Of a DNA stretch of 64,000 bases, positions 36,930 through 47,758 are shown piece after piece. The DNA is taken from positions 7,192,001 through 7,256,000 of the forward strand of contig NZ_CP094526.1 of NCBI RefSeq assembly GCF_029910095.1, read 5' to 3'. Source of the DNA: Bradyrhizobium sp. ISRA464 (GTDB lineage Bacteria > Pseudomonadota > Alphaproteobacteria > Rhizobiales > Xanthobacteraceae). Position 1 is the first letter of the stretch; each line of letters starts with the position of its first letter. Both the position numbers and the translations under genes were made by a program. The notes below the pieces were generated by a model that was given only the letters and a program-made list of their open reading frames with translations, did no database searches and had not been told where the DNA came from.

Positions 36930-37876
36930 AGGTTGGCGACCTTGATGCGCGGATCGATGAAGGCATAGAGCACATCGACCACGAAATTGACGACGACGAC
37001 CATGGCCGCGAGCAGCATCACGCAGTTGCGCACCACGATCAGGTCACGGTTGGCGATCGACTGGAAGATCAGGCGGCCGAGGCCCGGCAGATAGAACACG
37101 TTCTCGATCACGATGGTACCGGCGAGCAGATTGGCGAATTGCAGGCCCATCACTGTCATGACCGGGATCATGGCGTTGCGCAGCACATGGCGCCACAGCA
37201 CCTCGCGCTTGCCGAGCCCTTTTGCGCGCGCAGTACGAACGAAATCCTCGCGCAACACCTCCAGCACGGCCGAGCGCGTGACGCGGGCAAGGATCGCGGC
37301 CTGCACCACGGCGAGCGAGATCGACGGCAGCAGCAGCGAGCGTAGGCCCGGCCAGATGCCGTCGTCCCAGCCGGCAAATCCACCGGCGGACAACCATTGC
37401 AGCTTCACCGCGAACAGGAGGATCAGGAGGATCGCGAACCAGAAATTCGGCAGCGCGATGCCGACCTGGGTCAGCGACATCACGCCGACGTCGCCGAGCT
37501 TGTTGTGATTGGCGGCGGTGTAGATGCCGGCGGCGAGCGCCAGCACCACCGTGATCAGCATCGATATGATCGCGAGCGGCACGGTCAGCACCAGCCGCTC
37601 CGCGATCAGGCCGACGACCGGCGTGCCGTAGACATAGCTATTGCCGAGGTCGCCGACCGCCATGCCCTTGATCCAGAGCAGATAGCGGTAGGTGAGCGGC
37701 TGGTCGAGCCCGAGCTTGACGGCGAGCGCGCGCACCGCGTCGGGCGAGGCATCGGCGCCCATCAGCATCTGGGCGGCATTGCCGGGCAGCGCGTCGAGCA
37801 CAAGGAAAATTATCAGCGAGGCGGCGAACAGCGTCGCTGCCAGGGTCAGGATCCGTCGTAGGATGAACAGGCTCAT
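36926..37876 (-). CDS. Peptide ABC transporter permease (DppB type)
   Basis: 316 aa beginning MSLFILRRILTLAATLFAAS, about six TM segments, EAA loop TARAKGLGKREVLWRHVLRN. Its start lies 145 bp after the amidase stop, in the same direction. Forms the channel with the DppC-type subunit. Confidence 0.92.
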   Translation of the reverse strand: MSLFILRRILTLAATLFAASLIIFLVLDALPGNAAQMLMGADASPDAVRALAVKLGLDQPLTYRYLLWIKGMAVGDLGNSYVYGTPVVGLIAERLVLTVPLAIISMLITVVLALAAGIYTAANHNKLGDVGVMSLTQVGIALPNFWFAILLILLFAVKLQWLSAGGFAGWDDGIWPGLRSLLLPSISLAVVQAAILARVTRSAVLEVLREDFVRTARAKGLGKREVLWRHVLRNAMIPVMTVMGLQFANLLAGTIVIENVFYLPGLGRLIFQSIANRDLIVVRNCVMLLAAMVVVVNFVVDVLYAFIDPRIKVANL

Positions 37877-38021
37877 GCGCGCCGGACTGAATGGACTTCT
37901 CGCTTTGACGCGTTTTCTTCACGCGGAGTGGAATCCACTTCACTTGAAAACGCTACCGAACCGCAGGTTTCAACATGTTCGCCTGCGAATGCAAGCCCCT
38001 CATAGTATCAGATCACATCGG

Positions 38022-39443
38022 TCAGGACGGCCAGCGGCCGAGCAGGTCGCTCGCCGCCTCGAACAGCGCAGCGACGCGCAGCAGTTCCGCATCGGCCCGG
38101 AAGCGGCCGACCAGATGCAGGCCGATCGGCAGGCCATCGCGGCCGAAGCCGGCCGGGATGCTGATCGCGGGGTGCCCGGTCATGTTGAACAGCATGGTCC
38201 AGGGAAACCAGTGCGGCCGCACGCTGTCGAAGCTCCGGCCGTCGATATCGATGGTGCCGAACAGGTCCTGGTCGATCGGCAGCGCGGTGCGGGTCAGGGT
38301 CGGCATCGCAAGCAGATCGCCGCGCGCGAAGAGCAACTGCACGCGGCGGAACAGCGCGGTGCGGTCGAACATCGCCTGCTGGTAGTCGACGCCGCTGACC
38401 TTCGCGGCGAGCGCGAGCTGTTTGAGGAAGGTCACGCTCAGATCATTGGGATGATCGGCCGCGAGCTTCTCGAAACGGGTGCGCCAGACGGTGTGGTTGA
38501 TGGCGCGCCAGATCGGCTCGATGTCAAAACCTTCGCCGGGAAACTCCTCGAGCTCCGCCCCGAGATCAGCGAGCCGACCAAGGCTGGCCTTGAACATTGC
38601 GGCCACGTCCGCGCTCACCGGCCGCCCCGGCGGCGACAGACAGAACAGGACTTTCTTGCCCCTGAGATCGCCGCGCGGCGCGGCCATGTCGAGATAATCA
38701 GGGACCGGCACGCCGATCGACCAGGGATCGGACGCGTCCTCGCCGGCCATCGCCTGCAGCATCAATGCTGTGTCGGCGACGGTGCGCGTGGTCGGCGTGA
38801 CATAGGTCTGGTTGCCGAAAGCGTCCTGCACCTGGCTGTGCGGGATCACACCGTTGCTCTGCTTGATCCCGACGACGCCATTGCAGGCCGCGGGAATCCG
38901 GGTCGAGCCGCCACCATCGGTCGCAACCGCCAGCGGCGCGATGCCGCTCGCGACGGCCACCGCCGCGCCGCCGCTCGAGCCGCCGCTGGACCGTTCGGCA
39001 CTCCACGCATTGCGCGTGCGGCCGAACAGCGGCGAGTCGGTCAGGCACTTGCTGCCGAACTCCGGTGTCGTGGTCTTGCCGATCAATATTCCGCCCTGCG
39101 TACGCAGCCGGGCCACCGCCACGGCGTCGTTGTCAGGCACGTTGTCCTGATACGGCACCGCGCCAAAGGTCGTCCGCACGCCCTTGGTGTTGACGATATC
39201 CTTGACCGTGAACGGAATGCCGTGCAGCAGGCCGAGCGGTTCGCCGGCCATCATTTGCCGCTCGGCGGCATTTGCCTGCGCCATCGCCTGGTCGCCGCAC
39301 AGCGTGATGAAGCAGTTCAATTCGGGCTGCAAACGCTCGGCGCGCGCAAGCACCGCGCGGGTGACCTCGACGGGGGACAACTCCTTGCGGCCGATGCGGG
39401 CGCGCAGCTCAGCGGCCGGCGGGAAACAGAGATCGTCGCTCAT
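38022..39443 (-). CDS. Amidase-signature hydrolase
   Basis: 473 aa from the ATG complementary to 39441-39443; the open frame extends to 40031, but that part overlaps the PfkB gene and is not coding. Ser-cisSer-Lys triad: Lys81 (PFTVKDIVN), cis-Ser156 in SSGGSSGGAAVAVASG, nucleophile Ser180 in DGGGSTRIPA. Cytosolic. It hydrolyses an amide whose identity is unknown. As first gene of the peptide-ABC operon it probably acts on the imported solute or an intermediate. Ends about 145 bp before the dppB-like gene. Confidence 0.9.
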   Translation of the reverse strand: MSDDLCFPPAAELRARIGRKELSPVEVTRAVLARAERLQPELNCFITLCGDQAMAQANAAERQMMAGEPLGLLHGIPFTVKDIVNTKGVRTTFGAVPYQDNVPDNDAVAVARLRTQGGILIGKTTTPEFGSKCLTDSPLFGRTRNAWSAERSSGGSSGGAAVAVASGIAPLAVATDGGGSTRIPAACNGVVGIKQSNGVIPHSQVQDAFGNQTYVTPTTRTVADTALMLQAMAGEDASDPWSIGVPVPDYLDMAAPRGDLRGKKVLFCLSPPGRPVSADVAAMFKASLGRLADLGAELEEFPGEGFDIEPIWRAINHTVWRTRFEKLAADHPNDLSVTFLKQLALAAKVSGVDYQQAMFDRTALFRRVQLLFARGDLLAMPTLTRTALPIDQDLFGTIDIDGRSFDSVRPHWFPWTMLFNMTGHPAISIPAGFGRDGLPIGLHLVGRFRADAELLRVAALFEAASDLLGRWPS

Positions 39444-39562
39444 TTGGGGCCAGGCGCTCGCATCGGATATGGTCGATGGCCGGCATCGTGCCGCGCGCGG
39501 TGGCTCAAGTCCATCGCGTCGGGCGCATGGCCTCACGTCACACGGCCACGATCCCGCATGAC

Positions 39563-40501
39563 CTACCAGGTGTCGGCGGGCAACTCGCGGCTGCGCGGCG
39601 GATCGGCCCCCGCACGGGTGCACGTGAAGGCGGCGCATTTGCAGGCGAAGGACAGCGCCCGCCTGAGTTCGGCCGCGGTGATGGCGCCTAAGCGCCGCCG
39701 CTCGATGCGGCCGAGCCGGTGCAGCGCCGCCAGCATTGCGGCCTGGAAACTGTCGCCGGCGCCGATCGTATCCACCACTTTCACCACTGGCGACTCGACC
39801 TCGATCGGCCCGGCCTGCCGGTGCCAGGCGCAGGCGCCGTTGTTCCCGCGCGTGATGACAACAAGGGATACCCCCTCCGACAGCAGCGTCTCCGCCCTGT
39901 CGGCGTAGGGCTCGTCGCCGAAGAGATAGGCGAAGTCGACGTCGGACATCTTCACGATGTCGGCCTTGCGGCAGAACGTCAGCATGCGCGCGCGGTAGGC
40001 ATCCTTGTCCGTGACCAGGTTCGGCCGGCAATTCGGATCGAGCGAGATCGTCACGCTCGCCCGTGCATCGTCGATGAAGGCCAGCGTCTCGGCCGCGCCC
40101 TTATCGTTGACGAGTGTCGTCGAACCGGTGTGAACGCACTCGACATCGCTGAGCGCAATCGCACCGCGCCGGTAGACCCAGTTTCGCGACGCCGTATCCG
40201 CGTCATAGAAGGCGTATTGGGTCTCGGTCCCGGTCACGCGCGCAAACGCCAGCGTCGCCTGGTGATCGCTGCGTGTCGCGTAGCGAAGGTCGACGGCCGA
40301 GTTTGCGGCGTGGTCGGCGATCATCTTGCCGAACGTATCGGTGGAGATGCCGCCGACGAAGCCCGTCGGGACATCGAGCCGCGCCATCCCGATCGCGATG
40401 TTGAGGCAGGAGCCGCCGACCGCGGGCGTCAGGGCCTCGCGTCCATCCGCCGTCGTCGACGGCAGGAAATCGATCAGCGCATCTCCGCAACTGAGCAGCA
40501 T
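39563..40501 (-). CDS. PfkB-family sugar kinase (fructokinase-like)
   Basis: 312 aa ribokinase-fold kinase. N-terminal substrate motif VGGSCLNIAIGMARLD (GG..N.A), C-terminal signature VVDTIGAGDSFQAAMLAAL with the catalytic Asp in GAGD. Phosphorylates a ketose such as fructose or tagatose with ATP. Last gene of the polyol operon, 12 bp after the FGGY kinase; such a pair also closes mannitol/sorbitol loci in other proteobacteria (mtlY/mtlZ-like). Confidence 0.9.
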   Translation of the reverse strand: MLLSCGDALIDFLPSTTADGREALTPAVGGSCLNIAIGMARLDVPTGFVGGISTDTFGKMIADHAANSAVDLRYATRSDHQATLAFARVTGTETQYAFYDADTASRNWVYRRGAIALSDVECVHTGSTTLVNDKGAAETLAFIDDARASVTISLDPNCRPNLVTDKDAYRARMLTFCRKADIVKMSDVDFAYLFGDEPYADRAETLLSEGVSLVVITRGNNGACAWHRQAGPIEVESPVVKVVDTIGAGDSFQAAMLAALHRLGRIERRRLGAITAAELRRALSFACKCAAFTCTRAGADPPRSRELPADTW

Positions 40502-40513
40502 GGTGAAAAGACC

Positions 40514-42169
40514 TCAGATCGAAAGCGCTTCGCCGGGCGCCCGCGTCATGGTCTCGCGCGCTCCGCGATCGAGCTCCCGCAGCATCCTGTGCACGCCGCG
40601 CTTGCGTTGGTGGAAATCGGCCATCTCGGGCTTGGTCGGCTCGCTCAGGCGCCCGAGCGCCGACATGCCGGCCATCGCCGCGTTGATCGAGTTGTGCCCG
40701 CCGCTTGCGACCGCGCCCAGCATCGCAGCGCCCAGCAGCACCGGCTCCTGCGTCTGCGGCAACGCCACCGTGTATCCCGTGGTATCGGCCATGATCTGGC
40801 GGACCAGCGGGCTGCGGCTCGCGCCACCGCCGATCACGATGGTCTTGCCACTGGCGCCATGGGCCTGCAGCGCGTCGATGACGTCGGCGAGGCCATAGGC
40901 GAGCCCGCACAGGCCGGCGACGAACAGCCGTTCCATCGCAGACACATCGGTGTCGAGATCGAGCCCCGCGATCACGGCGCGCGATCCCGGATCGGCATAG
41001 GGCGAGCGGTTGCCGAGGAACTCCGGCAGGACGTGCACATTGCGCGCCAGCAGCGCCGCGGCGCCCGCACTGCCGGCCCGGGTCAGGATGCGCTTCTCGA
41101 GATGCTCGATGACATCGATGCCTTCAGCCTTCGCTGCGGCTTGAACATCGGCATGCGCCGGATGCGATTTGAGCAGATGATCGATCGCCGCACCGGCTGC
41201 GGATTGACCGCCCTCGTTCAGCCAGAAGCCCGGCACCATGCCCGAGTAATACGGCCCCCAGACGCCCGGCACGAAACAGGGCTCGACGGTGGTGGCCATG
41301 ATGCAGGCCGACGTCCCCATGATGTAGGCCAGCCGCTTGCAGACATCGACATCGGCGCCGGATCCGTCGCGGCCGCCGATCGCGCCGACCCCGCCGGCAT
41401 GGGCATCGATCAGCGAGGCGCCGACCGCCGTTCCCGGCAGCAGGCCGAGGTCACGGGCGGCATGCTCCGACAGCCCGCGGCCGAGCGGCGAGCCGGGCGG
41501 CACGATCTCGCTGCCGATCCGCACGAAACGGTCAGCGGCCAGCGCTTCGAGCCCGACCCGCTTGAGGAAGGATTCGCTCCAGCCGCCCTCGCCCGCCACA
41601 TAGGTCCACTTGCAGGTCACCGTGCAGGTCGATCGCGCCAGCGATCCGGTGGCGCGGAACGAGAGATAGTCGGCGAGATCGAAGAAGTGTCCCGCGGCGG
41701 CGAAGGTCACGGGCAGGCGCCGCTTCAGCCAGAGGATTTTCGGGATCTCCATTTCCGGGGAGATGACGCCGCCGACGTAGCGTAGCACGCGATCGCCTGT
41801 CGCGTTGACGAACGCGGTTTCGTCCATCGCGCGGTGGTCCATCCAGACCACGACGTTGCGCGCATGATCGCCCGACGGGCTCACCGTGAGCGGCTGTCCG
41901 GCCGCATCGAGCACCACGAGCGAACAGGTCGCGTCAAAGCCGATCCCCTTGACGTGCTCGGCCGCGACCCCGGCCTCGCGCATCGCGCCGCGGACGGAGG
42001 CGACGCAGGCCGCCCAGATGTCCTCGGACGACTGCTCGACGATGTCGCCGGCCTCGTGCCAGACGCGGATCGGATGCCGGGCCACGCCCAGCAGTTTGCC
42101 GACCTCATCGCACACCCCCGCCCGGGCGCTCGCGCTCCCGACGTCCACGCCGATATAGGCTTGCCGCAT
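40514..42169 (-). CDS. FGGY-family carbohydrate kinase (ribulo/xylulokinase-like)
   Basis: 551 aa. N-terminal GVDVGSASARAGV phosphate-binding loop, central GIGFDATCSLVVLD and VVVWMDHRAM (catalytic Asp), and C-terminal KTIVIGGGASRSPLVRQIMA adenosine motif. The text and length are closest to the ribulokinase-like FGGY branch (YDR109c/FGGY type). It would phosphorylate the ketopentose formed by the neighbouring polyol dehydrogenase. The start is 111 bp downstream of the SDR stop. Confidence 0.9.
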   Translation of the reverse strand: MRQAYIGVDVGSASARAGVCDEVGKLLGVARHPIRVWHEAGDIVEQSSEDIWAACVASVRGAMREAGVAAEHVKGIGFDATCSLVVLDAAGQPLTVSPSGDHARNVVVWMDHRAMDETAFVNATGDRVLRYVGGVISPEMEIPKILWLKRRLPVTFAAAGHFFDLADYLSFRATGSLARSTCTVTCKWTYVAGEGGWSESFLKRVGLEALAADRFVRIGSEIVPPGSPLGRGLSEHAARDLGLLPGTAVGASLIDAHAGGVGAIGGRDGSGADVDVCKRLAYIMGTSACIMATTVEPCFVPGVWGPYYSGMVPGFWLNEGGQSAAGAAIDHLLKSHPAHADVQAAAKAEGIDVIEHLEKRILTRAGSAGAAALLARNVHVLPEFLGNRSPYADPGSRAVIAGLDLDTDVSAMERLFVAGLCGLAYGLADVIDALQAHGASGKTIVIGGGASRSPLVRQIMADTTGYTVALPQTQEPVLLGAAMLGAVASGGHNSINAAMAGMSALGRLSEPTKPEMADFHQRKRGVHRMLRELDRGARETMTRAPGEALSI

Positions 42170-42280
42170 CGCCGCCCTATCTCTGTTTCAGCATGATCTC
42201 CGCGCAAACGCGTTCCGCGTTTCTCGCGAGGGAGAACCATTCTCCGCTGTCCCGGATCATGCTCCAGCTTCGGCGCGAGC

Positions 42281-43054
42281 TTACCAGCAAGTGTAGCCGC
42301 CATCGACCAAAACGATGCTGCCGGTCATCAGGCTGGCGGCCTCGGAGGCCAGGAACAGGACGACGGAGGCGATTTCGTCGACCTGGCCCATCCGGGCCAT
42401 CGGGGTTCCGCCGATCCAGGCATCGTACATCCTGGGGCTGTTCTTCACGAAGGCGTTCAGCGGCGTCTCGATATAGGTCGGCGCCACCGCGTTGACGCGG
42501 ACGCCGCGCATCGCCCATTCTGCGGCCAGCGACTTGGTCAGATGGTGCACTGCGGCCTTGGACGCGTTGTAGAAGCACTGTTCCTGCGGCTTGTTGACGA
42601 TGAAGCCGGACATCGAGCCGACATTGACGATGGTGCCGGACTTCGCCTTCAGCATGTGGTTGCCGAAGGCCCGGCAGCACCAGAAGGTGCCGTTCAGATT
42701 GACATCGATGACGTTAAGCCAGTGCTCGTCGGTCACGGTCTCGGCCGGCGTTTCGCTGCGCGCGATTCCGGCATTGTTGACGAGGATGTCGACCTTTCCA
42801 TATTTGCCGACCAGCTCGTCGGCGACCTCGGCGACGCGCTTCGAATCGGTGACATCCATCAGCGCGATCTCGGCGTCAAAGCCCTTCGCCTTCAGCGCTG
42901 CCTTGGCGTCATTAGCGACTTTCGCGTCACGGTCCCCGATGATGACCTTGGCGCCGGCTTCCGCCAGCGCCTCGGCGCAGGCAAGCCCGATGCCCTGGCC
43001 GCCGCCGGTGATGATGGCGGTCTTGCCGCCGAGCTTGAATTTCTCGAGGTACAT
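42281..43054 (-). CDS. SDR polyol dehydrogenase (galactitol/arabinitol dehydrogenase-like)
   Basis: 257 aa. TGGGQGIG at 16-23, Asp41 after beta2 (IIGDRD, NAD preference), NNAG at 93-96, Ser147 (VGSMSGFIVNKPQ), Tyr162/Lys166 (YNASK). The segments GSMSGFIVNKPQ, AVHHLTKSLAAEWAMRGVRV and VDGGYTCW resemble Rhodobacter galactitol dehydrogenase and related polyol enzymes. It would oxidise the imported polyol to a ketose for the two kinases downstream. AAGGGAAG precedes the ATG. Confidence 0.87.
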   Translation of the reverse strand: MYLEKFKLGGKTAIITGGGQGIGLACAEALAEAGAKVIIGDRDAKVANDAKAALKAKGFDAEIALMDVTDSKRVAEVADELVGKYGKVDILVNNAGIARSETPAETVTDEHWLNVIDVNLNGTFWCCRAFGNHMLKAKSGTIVNVGSMSGFIVNKPQEQCFYNASKAAVHHLTKSLAAEWAMRGVRVNAVAPTYIETPLNAFVKNSPRMYDAWIGGTPMARMGQVDEIASVVLFLASEAASLMTGSIVLVDGGYTCW

Positions 43055-43140
43055 TTTCTTCTTCCCTTGCCGTTAGCCTGAGGATCGCAGGCGCACCGCC
43101 CCCGGCCTGAGCCATTCCAACCATGGAGATCGCCCGCGTC

Positions 43141-44145
<1,005 letters not shown>

Positions 44146-44161
44146 GGCGAAAGCCTTTCTG

Positions 44162-44992
44162 CTACTTGACCGCGCCGAAGGTCAGGCCGCGGACGAGCTG
44201 CCGCTGACTGAACCAGCCGAGCACGAGAATGGGCGCGATCGCGAGCGTCGACGCCGCCGACAATTTCGCCCAGAACAATCCCTCCGGACTCGAATAGGAC
44301 GCGATGAATACGGTGAGCGGCGCGGCTCCCAGCGTCGACAGATTGAGCGTCCAGAACGCCTCGTTCCAGGCCAGGATCAGGTTGAGCAGCAGGGTCGAGG
44401 CGAGTCCCGGTATCGCCATCGGCGTCAGCACGTAGATGAGCTCGCGCCCGATCGTGGCGCCGTCCATCCGCGCCGCCTCGAGGATGTCCTTAGGGATCTC
44501 CTTGAAATAGGTGAATAGCATCCAGATCACAATCGGCAGGTTGCCGAGGCACAGGATGAAGATCAGCCCGGTACGGGTGTCGAGCAGGCCGAGATTGCGG
44601 TAGATCAGATAGATCGGCACCAGCACGCCCACCGGCGGCATCATCTTGGTGGACAGCATCCAGAGCAGGACGTCCTTGGTCCGCTTGGTCGGCGAGAACG
44701 CCATCGACCAGGCGGCCGGGATCGCAATAAACATCGCGATCAGCGTCGATCCGCCGGCGATGATGATCGAGTTCAGCGCGTGATGGAAATAGTCACTGCG
44801 CTCCTGCACCGTGACGTAGTTCTCGGTGGTCCAGTGGAAGAACAGGAACGACGGCGGAATCGCGAAGGCCTCGAGTTCGGTCTTGAAGCTCGCCAGCACC
44901 ATCCAGAGGATCGGGAAGAAGATCACGAAGCCGACCAGCCAGGCTGCCAGCGTCGAGATCACCTTGCGCCTTGTCGTCACCATCCGCGCCAT
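44162..44992 (-). CDS. Polyol/sugar ABC transporter permease (MalG/SmoG type)
   Basis: 276 aa, six TM segments. Begins with a cytoplasmic [23 protein letters not shown] loop [20 protein letters not shown] followed by [13 protein letters not shown]. Adjacent to and 4 bp from the MalF-type gene. Confidence 0.93.
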   Translation of the reverse strand: MARMVTTRRKVISTLAAWLVGFVIFFPILWMVLASFKTELEAFAIPPSFLFFHWTTENYVTVQERSDYFHHALNSIIIAGGSTLIAMFIAIPAAWSMAFSPTKRTKDVLLWMLSTKMMPPVGVLVPIYLIYRNLGLLDTRTGLIFILCLGNLPIVIWMLFTYFKEIPKDILEAARMDGATIGRELIYVLTPMAIPGLASTLLLNLILAWNEAFWTLNLSTLGAAPLTVFIASYSSPEGLFWAKLSAASTLAIAPILVLGWFSQRQLVRGLTFGAVK

Positions 44993-44996
44993 GGCG

Positions 44997-45869
44997 TTAC
45001 GCCTCCAGATTCCGGCCGACGATACGAACGAGGAAGAACGCGACGATATTGGCGAGCACGACTGCGACCAGGCCGCCCGCCGAGGCGCTGCCGACGTCGT
45101 ACTGGATCAGCGCCTGCGAGTAGATCAGGAAGGCGATGTTGGTGGTCTGCAGGCCGGGACCGCCGCCGGTGGTGACGAAAATCTCCGCGAATACCGTGAG
45201 CAGGAAGATGGTCTCGATCAGGATCACCACCGTGATCGGACGCGCCAGGTGGGGCAGCGTAATGTAGATGAAGGTCGAGATCGCGCTGGCACCGTCCATC
45301 TCCGCCGCCTCCTTCTGCTCCTCGTCGAGCGACTGCAGCGCGGTGAGCAGGATCAGGGTCGCGAACGGCAGCCACTGCCAGGAGATGATCAGGATCACCG
45401 AGAACAGCGGTGCGTCGTTGAACCAGTCGATCGGAGCCATCCCGAACAGCTGGGCGATCCAGGCGAACAGGCCCGACACCGGATGCATCAGCAGGTTCTT
45501 CCACACCAGCGCGCTTACCGTCGGCATCACGAAGAACGGCGCGATCACCATCAGGCGGACGATCGAGAGCCCGACCACCTGCTGATCGAGCAGGAGCGCC
45601 AGCGGCACGCCGAGCAAAATCGTAATCGCGAGCACCGATCCGACCAGCACCAGCGTATTCCGCAACGAGGCGAGGAAGGCCGGATCGGTGAGGAAGTAGC
45701 GGAAGTTGTCCAGCCCGACGAATTCCTCGGAGCCGGGATCGAGCAGATTGTAGTGCAGCGTCGCGAAATAGATCGTGAGCGCAAGCGGCACGATCATCCA
45801 GATGAACAGCAGCGCCACGGCGGGACTGAGCAGTGTACGCGCGAGCAGCTGGGTCTGCTGGGTCGCCAT
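44997..45869 (-). CDS. Polyol/sugar ABC transporter permease (MalF/SmoF type)
   Basis: 290 aa from the ATG complementary to 45867-45869, chosen because AGGAGGCGGGG lies directly upstream; the frame extending to 45971 has no such site. About six TM segments; EAA loop KEAAEMDGASAISTFIYITL followed by PHLARPITVVILIE. Pairs with the MalG-type subunit. Confidence 0.93.
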   Translation of the reverse strand: MATQQTQLLARTLLSPAVALLFIWMIVPLALTIYFATLHYNLLDPGSEEFVGLDNFRYFLTDPAFLASLRNTLVLVGSVLAITILLGVPLALLLDQQVVGLSIVRLMVIAPFFVMPTVSALVWKNLLMHPVSGLFAWIAQLFGMAPIDWFNDAPLFSVILIISWQWLPFATLILLTALQSLDEEQKEAAEMDGASAISTFIYITLPHLARPITVVILIETIFLLTVFAEIFVTTGGGPGLQTTNIAFLIYSQALIQYDVGSASAGGLVAVVLANIVAFFLVRIVGRNLEA

Positions 45870-45966
45870 CCCCGCCTCCTTTAGGGAAAGGAGCGACCAC
45901 CCCGCTGCGGGACAGGATGGTCGCGAGTGGCCTGGCTCGGGAGGGTTGAGCTGGGCCGGGTTGAAG

Positions 45967-45997
45967 GCCAAGGCACTGGTCAGTCGCGCGCCTTGGC
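45967..45997 (-). promoter_or_regulatory. Intercistronic hairpin between binding-protein and permease genes
   Basis: GCCAAGGC (45967-45974) and GCCTTGGC (45990-45997) form an 8-bp perfect stem with a 15-nt loop, 57-87 nt after the binding-protein stop. No T-tract follows, so a 3'-protecting or partial-termination hairpin that raises the binding-protein to permease ratio is more likely than a full terminator (inference). Confidence 0.5.
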
Positions 45998-46053
45998 TTC
46001 TTGCTTGAGCATCGTCCTTCCGGAAAGCAGCTGCACACTTGTCCGGATGCAGC

Positions 46054-47367
46054 CTACTTGATGTAGCGCGCTCGCTTCATTTCGCGCTCGGTCGAGGACT
46101 GCGCAGCCGCGAGCGCGGCATCGACCGAGGTGGAGCCGGACAACGCGGCCGAGAACTGCTGGCCAACCGCGGTGCCGATACCCTGGAACTCAGGGATCGC
46201 CGCGTATTGCACGCCGACATAGGGCACCGGCTTGACTGTCGGCTTGTTCGGATCAGCCGCATCGATCGAGGCCAGCGTCATCTTGGCGAAGGGCGCGGCC
46301 TTCAGGTACTCCGGGTTCTGATACAGCGAGGTCCGCGTGCCCGGAGGCACATTGGCCCAGCCTTCCTTGGACGCGACGAGCTTGGTGTAGTCCTTGCTGG
46401 TCGCCCAGGCGATGAACTTCTCGGCCGCGTCGACCTTCTTCGAGCCGGCCGGGATCGCGAGACTCCAGGCCCACAGCCAGTTGGCGTTCTTGCCGAGCCC
46501 GGTGTTCGGCGCCAGCGCGAAGCCGACCTTATCGGCGACCTTGGAATCCTTCGGGTTGGTCACGAAGGACGCGGCGACGGTGGCGTCGATCCACATCGCG
46601 CATTTGCCGGCATTGAACAGCGCGAGGTTCTCGTTAAAGCCGTTGGAGCTCGCGCCGGGAGGGCCGGCCTGCTTCATCAGGTCGACATAGGTCGTGAGCG
46701 TCTTCTTCCATTCCGGCGAGTTGAACTGCGGCTCCCACTTCTCGTCGAACCAGCGCGCGCCAAAGGAATTAGCCATCGCGGTCAGGAACGCCATGTTCTC
46801 GCCCCAGCCGGCTTTGCCGCGCAGGCAGATGCCGTAGACGCCGGCGGACTTGTCGGTCAGCTTCTTGGCGGCATCGACCACGAAGTCCCAGGTCGGCTTT
46901 TCCGGCATGGTCAGTCCGGCCTTCTGGAACAGGTCGGTGCGATACATCGTCATGGAGCTTTCGCCGTAGAACGGCGCGGCATAGAGCTTGCCATCGACCG
47001 ACACCGCGTCGCGGATCTTCGGCAGAAGATCATTGACGTCGTAATCGGCGCCGAGCTTGTCGAGCGGCACCAGCCAGTTCTTCTTGGCCCAGATCGGCAC
47101 CTCATAGGTGCCGATGGTCAACACGTCGAACTGGCCGCCCTTGGTGGCGATATCGGTGGTGACGCGCTGGCGCAGCACGTTCTCCTCAAGCGTCACCCAC
47201 TTGACGGTGATGTCCGGATTCTTCGCGGTGAAGTCGCTGGTGAGCCCCTGCATGCGGATCATGTCGCCATTGTTGACGGTCGCAACCGTCAGCGTGGTCT
47301 GGGCGATCGAGGGGCCAGAGAGCAAAAGGGCAGCCGCGCCCGTAACGGCGCAAAGGACGTTCTTCAA
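46054..47367 (-). CDS. Polyol/sugar ABC transporter substrate-binding protein (SmoE/MtlE-like)
   Basis: 437 aa, Sec signal peptide (MKNVLCAVTGAAALLLSG, cleavage near SIAQT). SBP family 1 text: VLTIGTYEVPIWAKKNWLVP, WGENMAFLTAMANSFGARWF and ALFNAGKCAMWIDATVAA. The GTYEVPIWAKKNWL and NGDMIRMQ regions are those I associate with sorbitol/mannitol binding proteins. Captures polyol in the periplasm. First gene of the transporter block; two predicted SorC operator sites lie 22-56 nt before its ATG. Confidence 0.92.
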   Translation of the reverse strand: MKNVLCAVTGAAALLLSGPSIAQTTLTVATVNNGDMIRMQGLTSDFTAKNPDITVKWVTLEENVLRQRVTTDIATKGGQFDVLTIGTYEVPIWAKKNWLVPLDKLGADYDVNDLLPKIRDAVSVDGKLYAAPFYGESSMTMYRTDLFQKAGLTMPEKPTWDFVVDAAKKLTDKSAGVYGICLRGKAGWGENMAFLTAMANSFGARWFDEKWEPQFNSPEWKKTLTTYVDLMKQAGPPGASSNGFNENLALFNAGKCAMWIDATVAASFVTNPKDSKVADKVGFALAPNTGLGKNANWLWAWSLAIPAGSKKVDAAEKFIAWATSKDYTKLVASKEGWANVPPGTRTSLYQNPEYLKAAPFAKMTLASIDAADPNKPTVKPVPYVGVQYAAIPEFQGIGTAVGQQFSAALSGSTSVDAALAAAQSSTEREMKRARYIK

Positions 47368-47389
47368 GGTGACCTCCCATATGCCACGT

Positions 47390-47422
47390 TGAGCATATGC
47401 CCACGTGTTGAGCGTATGTTCA
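47390..47422. promoter_or_regulatory. Two tandem predicted SorC operator sites before the binding-protein gene
   Basis: TGAGCATATGCCCA (47390-47403) matches the palindrome TGAGCATATGCTCA at 13 of 14 positions, and TGAGCGTATGTTCA (47409-47422) at 12 of 14. Centre-to-centre spacing is 19 bp, about two helical turns. A third copy precedes the HAD-sorC genes (49394-49407). The placement 22-56 nt before the ATG suits a repressor or inducible switch. Confidence 0.6.
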
Positions 47423-47569
47423 ACCCGTCTCCCAATTTTGTCAAGCGCGCGGACGCGCCGGCGGGCGCGATTGTCGGCGTTATGACACCCTGGGATGGAA
47501 CTATTGCAGACCCGAAAGAGGCCTAAGGCACGATGGTGTTAGAAGCGGTCCGGCGGCAGACTCGCTGCA

Positions 47570-47711
47570 CCTCTCCCGCTTGCGGGGTCGAGACGAGCGA
47601 AGCTCGCTCTTAGGTCGCGTTGCATCTTATGCGATGCGGGTGGGAGCTCTTTCCGCAATGCGACTTGCGGAGAGAGCCCCCACCCTAGCCCTCCCCCGCA
47701 AGCGGGAGAGG
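47570..47711. repeat. Dispersed repeat, copy 3
   Basis: Left end CCTCTCCCGCTTGCGGGG (47570-47587) and right end 47690-47711 are inverted and match the ends of copies at 26055 and 30072; the left terminus is slightly shortened. The internal GGGTGGGAGCTCT...AGAGAGCCCCCACCC dyad is shared. It lies between the SorC-type regulator gene and the transporter operon, both on the minus strand. Confidence 0.85.
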
Positions 47712-47758
47712 GGACGCAGTTCCGATGCCGCTACTACTCGACCTAACCTCGTCGCGCT

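Noticed and set aside
39444..40031. N-terminal extension of the amidase frame
   Set aside because: The frame is open to 40031 but that part overlaps the PfkB gene and is not amidase-like. The ATG at 39443 begins a standard amidase N-terminus.
37692..41785. Long plus-strand open frames (37692-39908 and 39719-41785) antisense to the amidase and kinases
   Set aside because: They overlap each other and the clearly real minus-strand amidase, PfkB and FGGY genes, and show no domain signatures or ribosome sites.
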